Origin: a bacterium
Lineage (GTDB): Bacteria > Verrucomicrobiota > Verrucomicrobiia > Chthoniobacterales > UBA6821
Direction: 5' to 3'
NCBI GenBank assembly: GCA_021849805.1
Contig: JAJZSL010000007.1
Coordinates: 1-64,000 of the forward strand
Length of the DNA: 64,000 bases
Notes under the pieces: model-generated
Database searches by the model: none
What the model was told of the DNA's origin: nothing
The model's input: only the letters and a program-made list of their open reading frames with translations
Translations under genes and position numbers: made by a program
In this document: positions 55,380 through 63,412 of the stretch, piece by piece
How positions within the stretch are numbered: the stretch's first letter is position 1
Layout: each line of letters starts with the position of its first letter

Positions 55380-56768
55380 TCATGACTCTTCATGGTTACA
55401 ATTGGGCCCGTGGTGATGCTGCTCTCCATGAGTATGAGCGTGATTTCTTTGCTTAGCAACAGGAACGGAAGTTACTTGAGCTTTTGAAATTAAGAATTGG
55501 AGTGTTTTCTTACAGAGAAGCTCTTCTTCAATTCCCCCCAGAGCGTGATGCTTTTTCAATTCAGTGAGCAACTTTTTGAAGGTCATTTTATAATGCTCTG
55601 CAAGGAGAGTCAGGTAGTCGTTGAGCTCTTGAGCAGTTACCACGATTTTTTCTTTAGCAGCAATAGCATGAAGAATGAAACGAAGTCGTACTTTTTCATC
55701 AGCATTTTTTCTAGCTGACTGAAGCAATTCTTCCTCATGAGATTTTATTTCTTCTTCGGAAACGCCTCGAGAGCGATTCTCTTGAATAATCTTCTCGAGG
55801 AGGAGATGACTTTCTCGCTGAAGTAATGGAGAGGGAACTTCCAAAGGGGTGAGATGTAACAATTCTTCAATCAGTTTGGATCGAAGGGTGTTTTGAAATT
55901 GCTGTTCAATAAATGATAATAATTGTTCTCTTATTTCTTGACGCAATTCTTCCAATGTTGCTCCTGGTTTTATTCGGGAAGCTAGGGCATTATCGAGAGG
56001 GGCAAGTTGTTGTTTTTTGATTTCATGCAAGAAAACCTCATAGTTGACGGTAGAGCCAGCAAGTTTTTGCTCTTCAAAATCTGCAGGAAAGATGATGGAA
56101 CATGTCCGCGATTCTTGTGGTTTGAGTCCAAGAAGTTTTTCTCCAAGAAAGGGAATGCTCCCCAGTTCCTCGATTTTGAGCCAACGATTTTTACCACCTA
56201 AAAAACTAGTAGGAAGTTCGTCGAGAGCCTGGGCTAATGGTTTTCCATCCAGAGTTGCTTCATAATTGAGAATAGCAAAATCACCAAATTCAAGGCCTCG
56301 TTCTTCAATATTGACAAATTCTGAAAAATCATGGCGCATTTTCTCGAGGAGCTCCTCAACTCGTTCTTCGGTGAGAGCCTCTTTCTCAAGAGTAAGAGAG
56401 ATTCCATGATAGTCGGGGAGATCTATTTGAGGACGAAGCATCAGTGTTACTGTACAATCGACCCGATGGTCTGATTGGAGTTTTTTATCACGAAGTTCTG
56501 GATATTGGATTAAGTCAAACTTCTTTTCAGCAATAATTTCCCGTAGGGCTTCCTCAATGGTCTTCTCTAAAGCTTCTCCTTCTATTTCCTTGCCATATTT
56601 TTTCTTGATAGCAGAGAGGGGAGCCTTTCCTTTTCTAAATCCTGGAAGACGTGCTAGCCGAGCATATTCTCCTGCAATACGCTGATATTCTTTTTCAAAG
56701 CGCTCAGGAGGTAGTTCTAAATGAAGATCTAAAATACAATGTTCTTTTTGTTCTGTCGTAATGTGCAT
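55380..56768 (-). CDS. tig: Trigger factor with His-rich tail
   Basis: Trigger factor binds the ribosome exit and folds nascent chains. ATG 56768 (MHITTEQKEHCILDL) gives 462 residues. The ribosome-binding signature is LPGFRKGKAPLSAIKKKYG. The PPIase (FKBP) domain has EFGDFAILNYEATLDGK, and the C-terminal part is helical. The end reads NHAHTHGEQHHHGPNCNHEE, a His-rich tail that could bind nickel or zinc. The upstream frame overlapping nuoD is rejected. Confidence 0.93.
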   Translation of the reverse strand: MHITTEQKEHCILDLHLELPPERFEKEYQRIAGEYARLARLPGFRKGKAPLSAIKKKYGKEIEGEALEKTIEEALREIIAEKKFDLIQYPELRDKKLQSDHRVDCTVTLMLRPQIDLPDYHGISLTLEKEALTEERVEELLEKMRHDFSEFVNIEERGLEFGDFAILNYEATLDGKPLAQALDELPTSFLGGKNRWLKIEELGSIPFLGEKLLGLKPQESRTCSIIFPADFEEQKLAGSTVNYEVFLHEIKKQQLAPLDNALASRIKPGATLEELRQEIREQLLSFIEQQFQNTLRSKLIEELLHLTPLEVPSPLLQRESHLLLEKIIQENRSRGVSEEEIKSHEEELLQSARKNADEKVRLRFILHAIAAKEKIVVTAQELNDYLTLLAEHYKMTFKKLLTELKKHHALGGIEEELLCKKTLQFLISKAQVTSVPVAKQRNHAHTHGEQHHHGPNCNHEES

Positions 56769-56841
56769 GGTTGAAATTAGTGAAGAGAGAGAGGAGGGAG
56801 AACTCCTTCCCACAAGTAGGATAGAGGAAGGAAAGAGAGGA

Positions 56842-58080
56842 CTAACGATCGCATTCCCCAAAGACAAAATCCAAACTCCCAACAATAGCTACAATGTCAG
56901 AAACCAAACAACCAGGGAGTAGCTTTTGAAGAACACTGCAGTTCATGAAAGAAGGTCCTCGAATTTTGAGACGATAAGGAACTCCTCCTCCTTGAGAGTT
57001 GATGTAGAAGCCGAGTTCTCCTTTAGGATTTTCAGCTCCAAAATAAACTTCTCCAGCGGGAGCATCGATTCCTTCAGTAGTAATGATGAAATGATGAATC
57101 AGTTCTTCCATTTTCTGGAGAACCATTTCCTTTTCTGGAGGCATATTTTTAGGATCGGAAAAATTAATGGGCCCAGCAGGGAGCTTATCAATGGCTTGCT
57201 CCAAAATACGAACACTCTGACGCATCTCCTCCATTCGTACAAGATAGCGATCATAACAATCACCAACACTTCCAATAGGAATTTCAAAATCGTAGCGTTC
57301 ATAATCGAGGTAAGGATTAGCACGGCGCAAATCATGTTCAACTCCAGAGCCTCGTAAATTTGGTCCTGTTAAGCCGTAGCTAATGGCATCCTCCCTTGAA
57401 ATAATACCAAGGTCACGAGTGCGATCGACAAAAATACGATTGCGTGTAAGAAGCTGATTAATTTCCTCGAGCATGGGCTTGAATCCTTGAAGAAAAGAGC
57501 GAAGCTCAAGAGTAAAGCCTTCGGGAAGATCGCGAACTTGACCTCCAATGCGTGTATAGCTTGTGGTGAAACGTGCTCCAGTGAGGAGTTCACAGAGATT
57601 ATAAATTTTCTCTCGCTCCGCAAAAGTGTACAAGAAAACGGAAAGGGCACCAATGTCCATGCTCGCTGCACCAATACCTAGAAGATGTGCAGAAATACGA
57701 GCTAACTCACAACAAATGACGCGAATTGTTTTTCCACGAGCTGGAAGTTCCCATCCTAAGAGTTTTTCCACAGCAAGAGCGTAAGCAACGTTATTGGCTA
57801 GCGGAGCAAGGTAGTCAAGACGATCCGTGTAGGGGATGAATTGATTGTAGGTCATGTTCTCAGCGATCTTCTCATCGCCACGATGCAAATAACCAACATG
57901 CGTTACTACTTTGGTGATAATTTCACCATCTAAATCAAGTTCCAAACGCAAGACTCCATGAGTAGCGGGATGAGAAGGTCCCATGTTCAGTGACATCTTT
58001 TCTCCTAGTTGATCGGAGGCGGTTTCTAATCCCTGCAAGGTGCGAGCCAACGTGTCAGGCTGGTGAAAGGTAGTAGTCAT
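56842..58080 (-). CDS. nuoD: NADH-quinone oxidoreductase subunit D
   Basis: NuoD is the 49-kDa subunit of complex I near the quinone site. The 412-residue protein has MSLNMGPSHPATHGVLRLEL, HVGYLHRGDEKIAE, YTDRLDYLAPLANN, GGQVRDLP, LRGSGVEHDLRR, and at the end the DFVFGECDR typical of NuoD. No other nuo gene is beside it. It is followed 73 bp later by tig. Confidence 0.95.
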   Translation of the reverse strand: MTTTFHQPDTLARTLQGLETASDQLGEKMSLNMGPSHPATHGVLRLELDLDGEIITKVVTHVGYLHRGDEKIAENMTYNQFIPYTDRLDYLAPLANNVAYALAVEKLLGWELPARGKTIRVICCELARISAHLLGIGAASMDIGALSVFLYTFAEREKIYNLCELLTGARFTTSYTRIGGQVRDLPEGFTLELRSFLQGFKPMLEEINQLLTRNRIFVDRTRDLGIISREDAISYGLTGPNLRGSGVEHDLRRANPYLDYERYDFEIPIGSVGDCYDRYLVRMEEMRQSVRILEQAIDKLPAGPINFSDPKNMPPEKEMVLQKMEELIHHFIITTEGIDAPAGEVYFGAENPKGELGFYINSQGGGVPYRLKIRGPSFMNCSVLQKLLPGCLVSDIVAIVGSLDFVFGECDR

Positions 58081-58256
58081 AAAAAGTAAAATGAGAATGT
58101 CAGTCTTAAACTATAAGATATCAGTGACAACGTTGAAGAAGAATTTTAGAGAGAGAGGAGGAGACTCTTTCTTGAAGATGAGAGAAAGGTTAGTAGGCAG
58201 TCATTTTTTCCTTAAAAAAACCAATCAATAGGAATGCAGAGTAAAAAGAGAGTGAC

Positions 58257-58329
58257 TGGGGGTACCTGGATTCGAACCAGGAACCAACCAGTTATGAGCC
58301 GGCTGCTCTAACCGTTGAGCTATACCCCC
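58257..58329 (-). tRNA. CAT-anticodon tRNA (Met or Ile2)
   Basis: The minus strand folds as GGGGGTA/TACCCCC, a D arm with GCTCAACGGTTAGAGC, anticodon arm GCCGG-CTCATAA-CTGGT, and a T arm with GGTTCGAATCC. The anticodon is CAT with A37. Elongator tRNA-Met and tRNA-Ile2 (with lysidine) share this anticodon, and I cannot decide between them. It is not initiator-like, because the first pair is G-C. CCA is not encoded. Confidence 0.92.
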
Positions 58330-58339
58330 GCCTGTTATA

Positions 58340-58504
58340 ATAGTGTATTAAATTGAAAAAGGCACATGTATCAGCTTGCTTTTTTTCTCTAGGAGGGCGT
58401 TCTCAAAACTTACGTTATCGTTGGATAGCGCTTCGATTTTCGGGCTTGCCCTAAGAAAAAATTTCTCTGCTCCTCATCTGTTTTTTTCCAATTTAATACA
58501 CGAT
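58340..58504. repeat. Family B MITE-like element, copy 2
   Basis: GTGTATTAAATTGAAAAA (58343-58360) and TTTTTTTCCAATTTAATACA (58481-58500), ending C at 58501, are inverted terminal repeats. The core has gcgttctcaaaa, cgttatcgttggatagcgct and cttgccctaagaaaa. The core is shared with family A although the ends differ. It begins 10 bp from the tRNA gene. Confidence 0.7.
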
Positions 58505-58702
58505 AGAGAAGAGAAAACTATAATGATTTTTTTTAATGTGACAAGTTGGATTAACTACGATGATAATAGAGAGAGCTCTTTTCTGAAAAAGAGTGAGGAG
58601 CATGGACTCTCCTCAAATTCACTTTTCCTCTTATGAGGAGAAGATCATTTCTCTATCTTAGAATATTAGAAAACCCCCAAAACAGATTAACTCATCAATT
58701 CA

Positions 58703-59236
58703 ATGAATCGTTATCAGAGTTTAGAGAATGCTTCAGGAAATAGAGCCTCACTCACCCAACTTACCCCTGCTTCCCTAGCAACCCAGGCTACTAACCAAAC
58801 ACATCATAGCAGAAGTAGATTTTTGGGAATGTTCTCTAGTCTGCCTATCGAAGATGTCACCGAAAGGAATCCTCTGCTTGTTCAGGAAAATAGGACTTCT
58901 GATTCTGATACAGGAATAGTTTCAACATATCAAGAGCTCACAGCTTGTTTAGGAAAATATGAGCATGTTCTCAAAGCTGCTCGAGTAGAACCTAGAATCA
59001 GTGCAAGTGAAGCTTGGGGAAGAGTGATTGAGGCTTCCCATGATCTCAAGAAAGCTTATGAAGAGCATCTTGAAGCTATTGATCATCAAATCAATCAGTG
59101 CGAGGGCGATTTGAAAAAAGAATGGGAGAACTACTTTAGCGCTACGTTGCGGAAGAAAGCTCTCTTAGGCCCTAAGATCCATCAGTACAATCAGCTTAAA
59201 ATCAATTTTGAAAAGCCTTACATGAAATATTTTTAA
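58703..59236 (+). CDS. Unrecognised protein with ERNPLL motif
   Basis: The 177-residue protein has no signal peptide. Residues 1-60 are Ser/Thr rich, with TERNPLLVQENRTS near residue 55. The rest is a helical, charged region (about 75-165) that may form a coiled coil. It overlaps the convergent gene by 4 bp. The motif is of the same type as in 46719, 47382 and 7889. Confidence 0.6.
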   Translation: MNRYQSLENASGNRASLTQLTPASLATQATNQTHHSRSRFLGMFSSLPIEDVTERNPLLVQENRTSDSDTGIVSTYQELTACLGKYEHVLKAARVEPRISASEAWGRVIEASHDLKKAYEEHLEAIDHQINQCEGDLKKEWENYFSATLRKKALLGPKIHQYNQLKINFEKPYMKYF

Positions 59237-59586
59237 TGTTCTTGGAGAATTGTCGGAAGGCTTGATGAAAATTCTACACCAATGGCAGCTAGTTTCTTCT
59301 CTTCCACGGAGTCCTCAATAGAAACAATGGGAGCAAATCGATCAGAGCGAAAACCGAGTTCTTCAGCAGTAGCCTCATCCATGTAAGGATCGAGATCATT
59401 GGAAATCTCTTCAAGAAGAAGACGGTAACTAACCCCAGGGTTAGAAGATCCTGTTTTCAGGCGCCCAAGCGAACATTCTCGGACGGTATAAACCACTCCT
59501 TTTTTGGGAAGTTGTCGATATATTTTCCGATGAAATGATTCAAAGGTATCATTAATACAAACAACTTTTTCTCCTTGCTCAAACAT
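59233..59586 (-). CDS. Small protein of unknown function, 117 residues
   Basis: The sequence begins EQGEKVVCINDTFESF and has PKKGVVYTVRECSLG and YRLLLEEISND, then GFRSDRFAPI. Short proteins with a VVCI-D...GxVYTVR...LLEEI...RFxP pattern are common in bacteria and phages, and I believe this is one, though I cannot name the domain. It lies between the convergent 58703 gene and the 59679 gene. Confidence 0.6.
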   Translation of the reverse strand: MFEQGEKVVCINDTFESFHRKIYRQLPKKGVVYTVRECSLGRLKTGSSNPGVSYRLLLEEISNDLDPYMDEATAEELGFRSDRFAPIVSIEDSVEEKKLAAIGVEFSSSLPTILQEH

Positions 59587-59678
59587 CTGGTGAATTTAAA
59601 ACAGTTCCTCTTCTCAAAAAAGGAAAAAAATAGAAGAGAAATTTTCAATTTTCTTCTATTCTCCTGGAGGCTTGCTCT

Positions 59679-61061
59679 ATGAAAAAGGAAAAACAGTTCT
59701 CACGAGTAGCTTCTCTTCAAGAGGAGCAAGCATTCAAACTGCTTGAACAGGAAATGCCAAAAGAGGGGCTCTTTGATCAAAAAAATTGGCATCAATCACC
59801 GGAACCATTTTTTATCTCAAGCGAGCTGGAAGAAAAATTAGAAAAGCTAGGTCCCCTCTTAGATCATTTTACTCGAGCTTGTGATCTTCTCTATCGTCAG
59901 AGTCTTCAAGGAAAACAGCCAGCTTGGATTGCTTCTCTCTTGGATCAAGGTAAACCTCCAGAGCTTCTTGAGCTCTCCAGAGATCGCGCTTTTCGTACTC
60001 AAAGAGCGCGCGTGATTCGCCCTGATCTTCTACTTACCCAGAAAGGATGGATCATCTGTGAGCTTGATACGATTCCAGGTGGTCTTGGACTCACTGCTTG
60101 GTTACAACAAGTATATACAAAGTTAGGGTACCAAGTAGCAGGAGGAGCGTTGGGGATGATTCATGGATTTCGCTCTCTCTTTGAATCAAAAAAGGGAGGA
60201 GACATTCTGATTTCAGAAGAAGCAGCAACTTATCGCCCTGAAATGGATTATCTCATTAAAGCTCTCCATCACTACTTTCCAGAAGAAAAGTGGCGCTTGC
60301 TCTCTTCTGATGATCAAGGACCATGGGCTCGTGAAGTTTACCGATTTTTTGAACTTTTTGATCTTAGTAATATTGAGTGTGCTAGCAATCTTTTTGAAAA
60401 AGCAAGGAAGGGAGAACTGTTACTAACGCCACCACCAAAGCCACAGTTGGAGGAGAAGCTTTGGTTTGCTCTCTTTTGGATGAAGCCTCTCGAAGAATTT
60501 TGGAAGAGAGAGCTAACGGAGCGAGGATGGAGGGAGCTTCAGGAGATGGTTCCCTATAGTTGGATTCTTGATCCAGCTCCTCTGCCTCCACAGGCCGTCT
60601 ATCCAAAACTTGAGGCTCATTCCTGGAGTGAAGTGAGCGAATTCAGTCAGCAGCAGCGTCATCTTGTCATTAAGATTAGCGGTTTTGACGAGCGCTCTTG
60701 GGGATCTCGTGGGGTGACCATCGGTCATGATCTCTCTAAAGAAGAATGGAAACGAGCTCTCTCTCAAGCGCTGGAGCAATACCCTAGACACCCTCATCTT
60801 CTTGCACAGTTTCACCACTCCTGTCTCATCTCACATCCTTACTTTAGTAGCCCTACTGAAATCACTCATATGCCAGGACGTGTTCGTCTGACTCCTTACT
60901 ATTTTCTCTCCAGTCAGAGAGTCACTCTTGCAGGTGGACTTGCTACCATTTGCCCTTCTGATAAAAAAGTACTTCATGGTATGAGCGATGCGATTTTAGT
61001 ACCTCTAGGAGTCAATCTAGGAGTCAAAAGATATTCTTGTGAAGTTAGGTGTGGACCATGA
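59679..61061 (+). CDS. Circularly permuted ATP-grasp-like protein (tentative)
   Basis: The 460-residue soluble protein contains VIRPDLLLTQKGWIICELDT then PGGLGLTAWLQQVY near residues 111-145. LVIKISGFDERSWGSRGVTIG is near 325. RVRLTPYYFLSSQ, then VTLAGGLATICPSD and SDAILVPLG, come near the end. A late R-x-R-x-x-P-Y-F region and a Lys-containing strand before a Gly-rich loop are seen in glutathionylspermidine-synthetase-type ATP-grasp proteins. That is a fold-level inference, not an identification. It overlaps the 3' end of the convergent transporter/hotdog gene by 17 bp. Confidence 0.55.
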   Translation: MKKEKQFSRVASLQEEQAFKLLEQEMPKEGLFDQKNWHQSPEPFFISSELEEKLEKLGPLLDHFTRACDLLYRQSLQGKQPAWIASLLDQGKPPELLELSRDRAFRTQRARVIRPDLLLTQKGWIICELDTIPGGLGLTAWLQQVYTKLGYQVAGGALGMIHGFRSLFESKKGGDILISEEAATYRPEMDYLIKALHHYFPEEKWRLLSSDDQGPWAREVYRFFELFDLSNIECASNLFEKARKGELLLTPPPKPQLEEKLWFALFWMKPLEEFWKRELTERGWRELQEMVPYSWILDPAPLPPQAVYPKLEAHSWSEVSEFSQQQRHLVIKISGFDERSWGSRGVTIGHDLSKEEWKRALSQALEQYPRHPHLLAQFHHSCLISHPYFSSPTEITHMPGRVRLTPYYFLSSQRVTLAGGLATICPSDKKVLHGMSDAILVPLGVNLGVKRYSCEVRCGP

Positions 61062-62904
61062 AAGCAGTCACAATATCTTGAGGAATATCGAGCATTTTGT
61101 AATTGCTCGAGGAGACAAAAAGCAGTCCTTGATTTCCTTTACCAAGAAGATGTCCTTCGGAATCATAGATTTCATGTTCAAGAGTCACAAATTTGCGATT
61201 GTAACTAGCAACACGGATACGAACACTGACTGTTTCAAACTCTCGTGTTTCTCGCACAAATTTATGTTCAAAAGAACGTGTCAAAATGTAGTAAGGAGTC
61301 TCCTTCAAGTTAAATTTAGGCATCACTTGATTGAAAAAAAGCTCTCGTGTTTTACCAACCCACATGGCGTACATGCCAAAATAAACATTGCCAACGGAAT
61401 TTGTGTCAGCATAAGTAGCGACAAAAGTATGGACAAACCATTTTCCTTCAAAATGGCCTGCAATTGAGTGTGCAAGTATTTCGTGACTTGGTAGTGTGCT
61501 CAAGGTTGTTGCTGAAGATAGTAGCGGAATATCTTTTTGTGGAGAGGTAGGCTCCTCAAGTTCCTCACTGCCTGTGATGAAATCTTCAGAAGCAGTCGGT
61601 TTGAAGAGAAGCCAGAAAATGTATCCCAGCGGCATGAGAGATCCTAGCATTTGAAAAATCGGCTGATGTAAAAAATAGCCATAAGAAAAAATCACGACAG
61701 CAAGTGATCCAATGCAGAACATCTTTACTTGGGGAATCATACTCAGTGGTGCATTCATAAAGGCTCGCCCAATGGAGAGTGCTTCGTAACCAACAAAAAA
61801 TGTAGCATAAAAAATCATGAAATACTCCAGTTCTAATCCAAGAGCTGCCGTACTCAGAGCAATAATACCACAAAAGAGAAATGGCAAAATGGGAGAAGTT
61901 AAAAACCAAGATGGAATCAAAGAGAAGATGGGGTGAGTGCTACGGTTAGCATTGCTTTTGAGGAACCAGCGCAGAGCAATATAACCACTATCTAGTGTTG
62001 TCAGTGCACAGACTGCTAGAAAAGTCATATAGGCTCCGAAGAGCCAGGGAGCTAGTACCCCTCTTGAAGCAAAGAAACGTGTTAAGAGATCTTCAGAGTA
62101 AGTATATCCTGCGATACCAACATGAATAAAATGTCCTGCTCCTTGACCAAGGGCCCAAAGGGCTAAGGTTCCATGAAAAAGGAGCAAAGCTCCAAAAATC
62201 AGTGCTCCTATTCCGTAGGAAGAAGTAATAGAGAGATTCTCACGCTTAATTTCAATAGCTCTTTGCCATTGCTGTAGATCAAGCCATGGTCCAATGAGGA
62301 AGCCGATACAAATAGGGACAAGATAACCATAAAAGTTGAGATCATGTGTAGAAAGTCTGCCCAAGGTCGATGGAGCTTTTAGATAAGTGCTTCCAGCATG
62401 AGCAAGAATGATCCCAATAGCTCCTGCAACTAGTAGAAAAAGACATCCATGACTATACTTGATACGACGTATATTGAATTCCTCTCCAAAAAGAATGCTT
62501 GCTGCTAGGATGACTAAGGTTGTTAGCGGCAAATAAAGTGAGGAGGGTTGTAGCTCCAGAGGCTGCCATGCATAACGGATGAGTGTAAAAATAGTCAATG
62601 TAATGGCAAGAAGCTGATAAAGGAAAAAGGCAAGTCGAAAAGGCCGTGACCATTGTTTAAAGAAATGATCAAGAGACTGAGAACCTTCAGTTCGTCGAGC
62701 TATTTGTTCTGCTACATAACCAAAGAGAAAAAGACCACAACAATTGAGAAGGACAAAGGTCAGCAATCCAGAGAATCCAAAGTCGATAGTAAATTGAACG
62801 GAAAAGAAAAGGCCAAGTCCCCAAACCCAAGCCAGAGCAATACTATTTCCCCAAAGCAGCGTTGCTAAAAACCGTTGAAAAAAAGAAGGTATCAATTTTT
62901 TCAT
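61045..62904 (-). CDS. Membrane transporter fused to a hotdog thioesterase-like domain
   Basis: Residues 1 to about 450 form roughly a dozen membrane helices with SSS/APC-like features (GFSGLLTFVLLNCCGLFLFG, IGPWLDLQQWQRAIEIKRE, ALTTLDSGYIALRWFL). A linker follows (about 450-485), then a cytosolic hotdog domain. Its start ATYADTNSVGNVYFGMYAMW matches the family's Y-x-D-T-x-x-x-G-N-V-Y signature. Where 4HBT and YbgC have a catalytic Asp, this protein has Asn, as in enediyne-type thioesterases (TNLVGNVYY). The hotdog part ends LLFVSSSNYKMLDIPQ. The function of such a fusion is unknown to me. Confidence 0.78.
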   Translation of the reverse strand: MKKLIPSFFQRFLATLLWGNSIALAWVWGLGLFFSVQFTIDFGFSGLLTFVLLNCCGLFLFGYVAEQIARRTEGSQSLDHFFKQWSRPFRLAFFLYQLLAITLTIFTLIRYAWQPLELQPSSLYLPLTTLVILAASILFGEEFNIRRIKYSHGCLFLLVAGAIGIILAHAGSTYLKAPSTLGRLSTHDLNFYGYLVPICIGFLIGPWLDLQQWQRAIEIKRENLSITSSYGIGALIFGALLLFHGTLALWALGQGAGHFIHVGIAGYTYSEDLLTRFFASRGVLAPWLFGAYMTFLAVCALTTLDSGYIALRWFLKSNANRSTHPIFSLIPSWFLTSPILPFLFCGIIALSTAALGLELEYFMIFYATFFVGYEALSIGRAFMNAPLSMIPQVKMFCIGSLAVVIFSYGYFLHQPIFQMLGSLMPLGYIFWLLFKPTASEDFITGSEELEEPTSPQKDIPLLSSATTLSTLPSHEILAHSIAGHFEGKWFVHTFVATYADTNSVGNVYFGMYAMWVGKTRELFFNQVMPKFNLKETPYYILTRSFEHKFVRETREFETVSVRIRVASYNRKFVTLEHEIYDSEGHLLGKGNQGLLFVSSSNYKMLDIPQDIVTAFMVHT

Positions 62905-63412
62905 AACAGAGAAGACTACTTAAAAAATAATTTTTTAGTAATGAGTTTCATGCAGTTTGAAAGTTATAGTCAAATGACTTAGAAATTACAGGAAATTGAC
63001 GTGATATTTTTTAAAAAGTGCAGCGTTCTCATCCCATCACCTTATCGTTGAGATAGCGCTCGGTCTTCGGCCTTGCCTTTTTTAAAAATTTCTGCACTCT
63101 TTCCTATAATTTCTAAATAATTTGACTGTACTCGTTAGAACACTCTTGAAGTGAAGAATGTTATTGCGAAATTGTTTGAAAGAAAATTTACCATGGAATA
63201 CGTGATGGATAGTAAAGAGGAGAGAAAAAAGATCATAAGAGTCTTCTTTTCTCAATAAAAAGGAGCCTTTTTGATTCATTCTCTAAACAAGCCATTTTCA
63301 TCAAGTCAGCTCAAGAAAACGAGAATAACCTAAAATAGGAGATCATCAAAAAAGAATCGAAATAGAATTTAGCTTCAGTACACTCTCTTTTTGTCTTTTT
63401 ATTCCTCTCATC
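62905..63412. other. Intergenic region with family A element upstream of an LptF/G gene
   Basis: The region holds family A copy 3 (62965..63130) and about 280 bp of A/T-rich DNA before the LptF/G start. No gene is supported. Confidence 0.5.
62965..63130. repeat. Family A MITE-like element, copy 3
   Basis: Ends TATAGTCAAATGACTTAGAA and ATTTCTAAATAATTTGACTG then TA are inverted repeats with a few mismatches. The core (gcagcgttctcatcccatcacc, then cgttgagatagcgctcggtc) is almost identical to copy 1. Confidence 0.87.
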
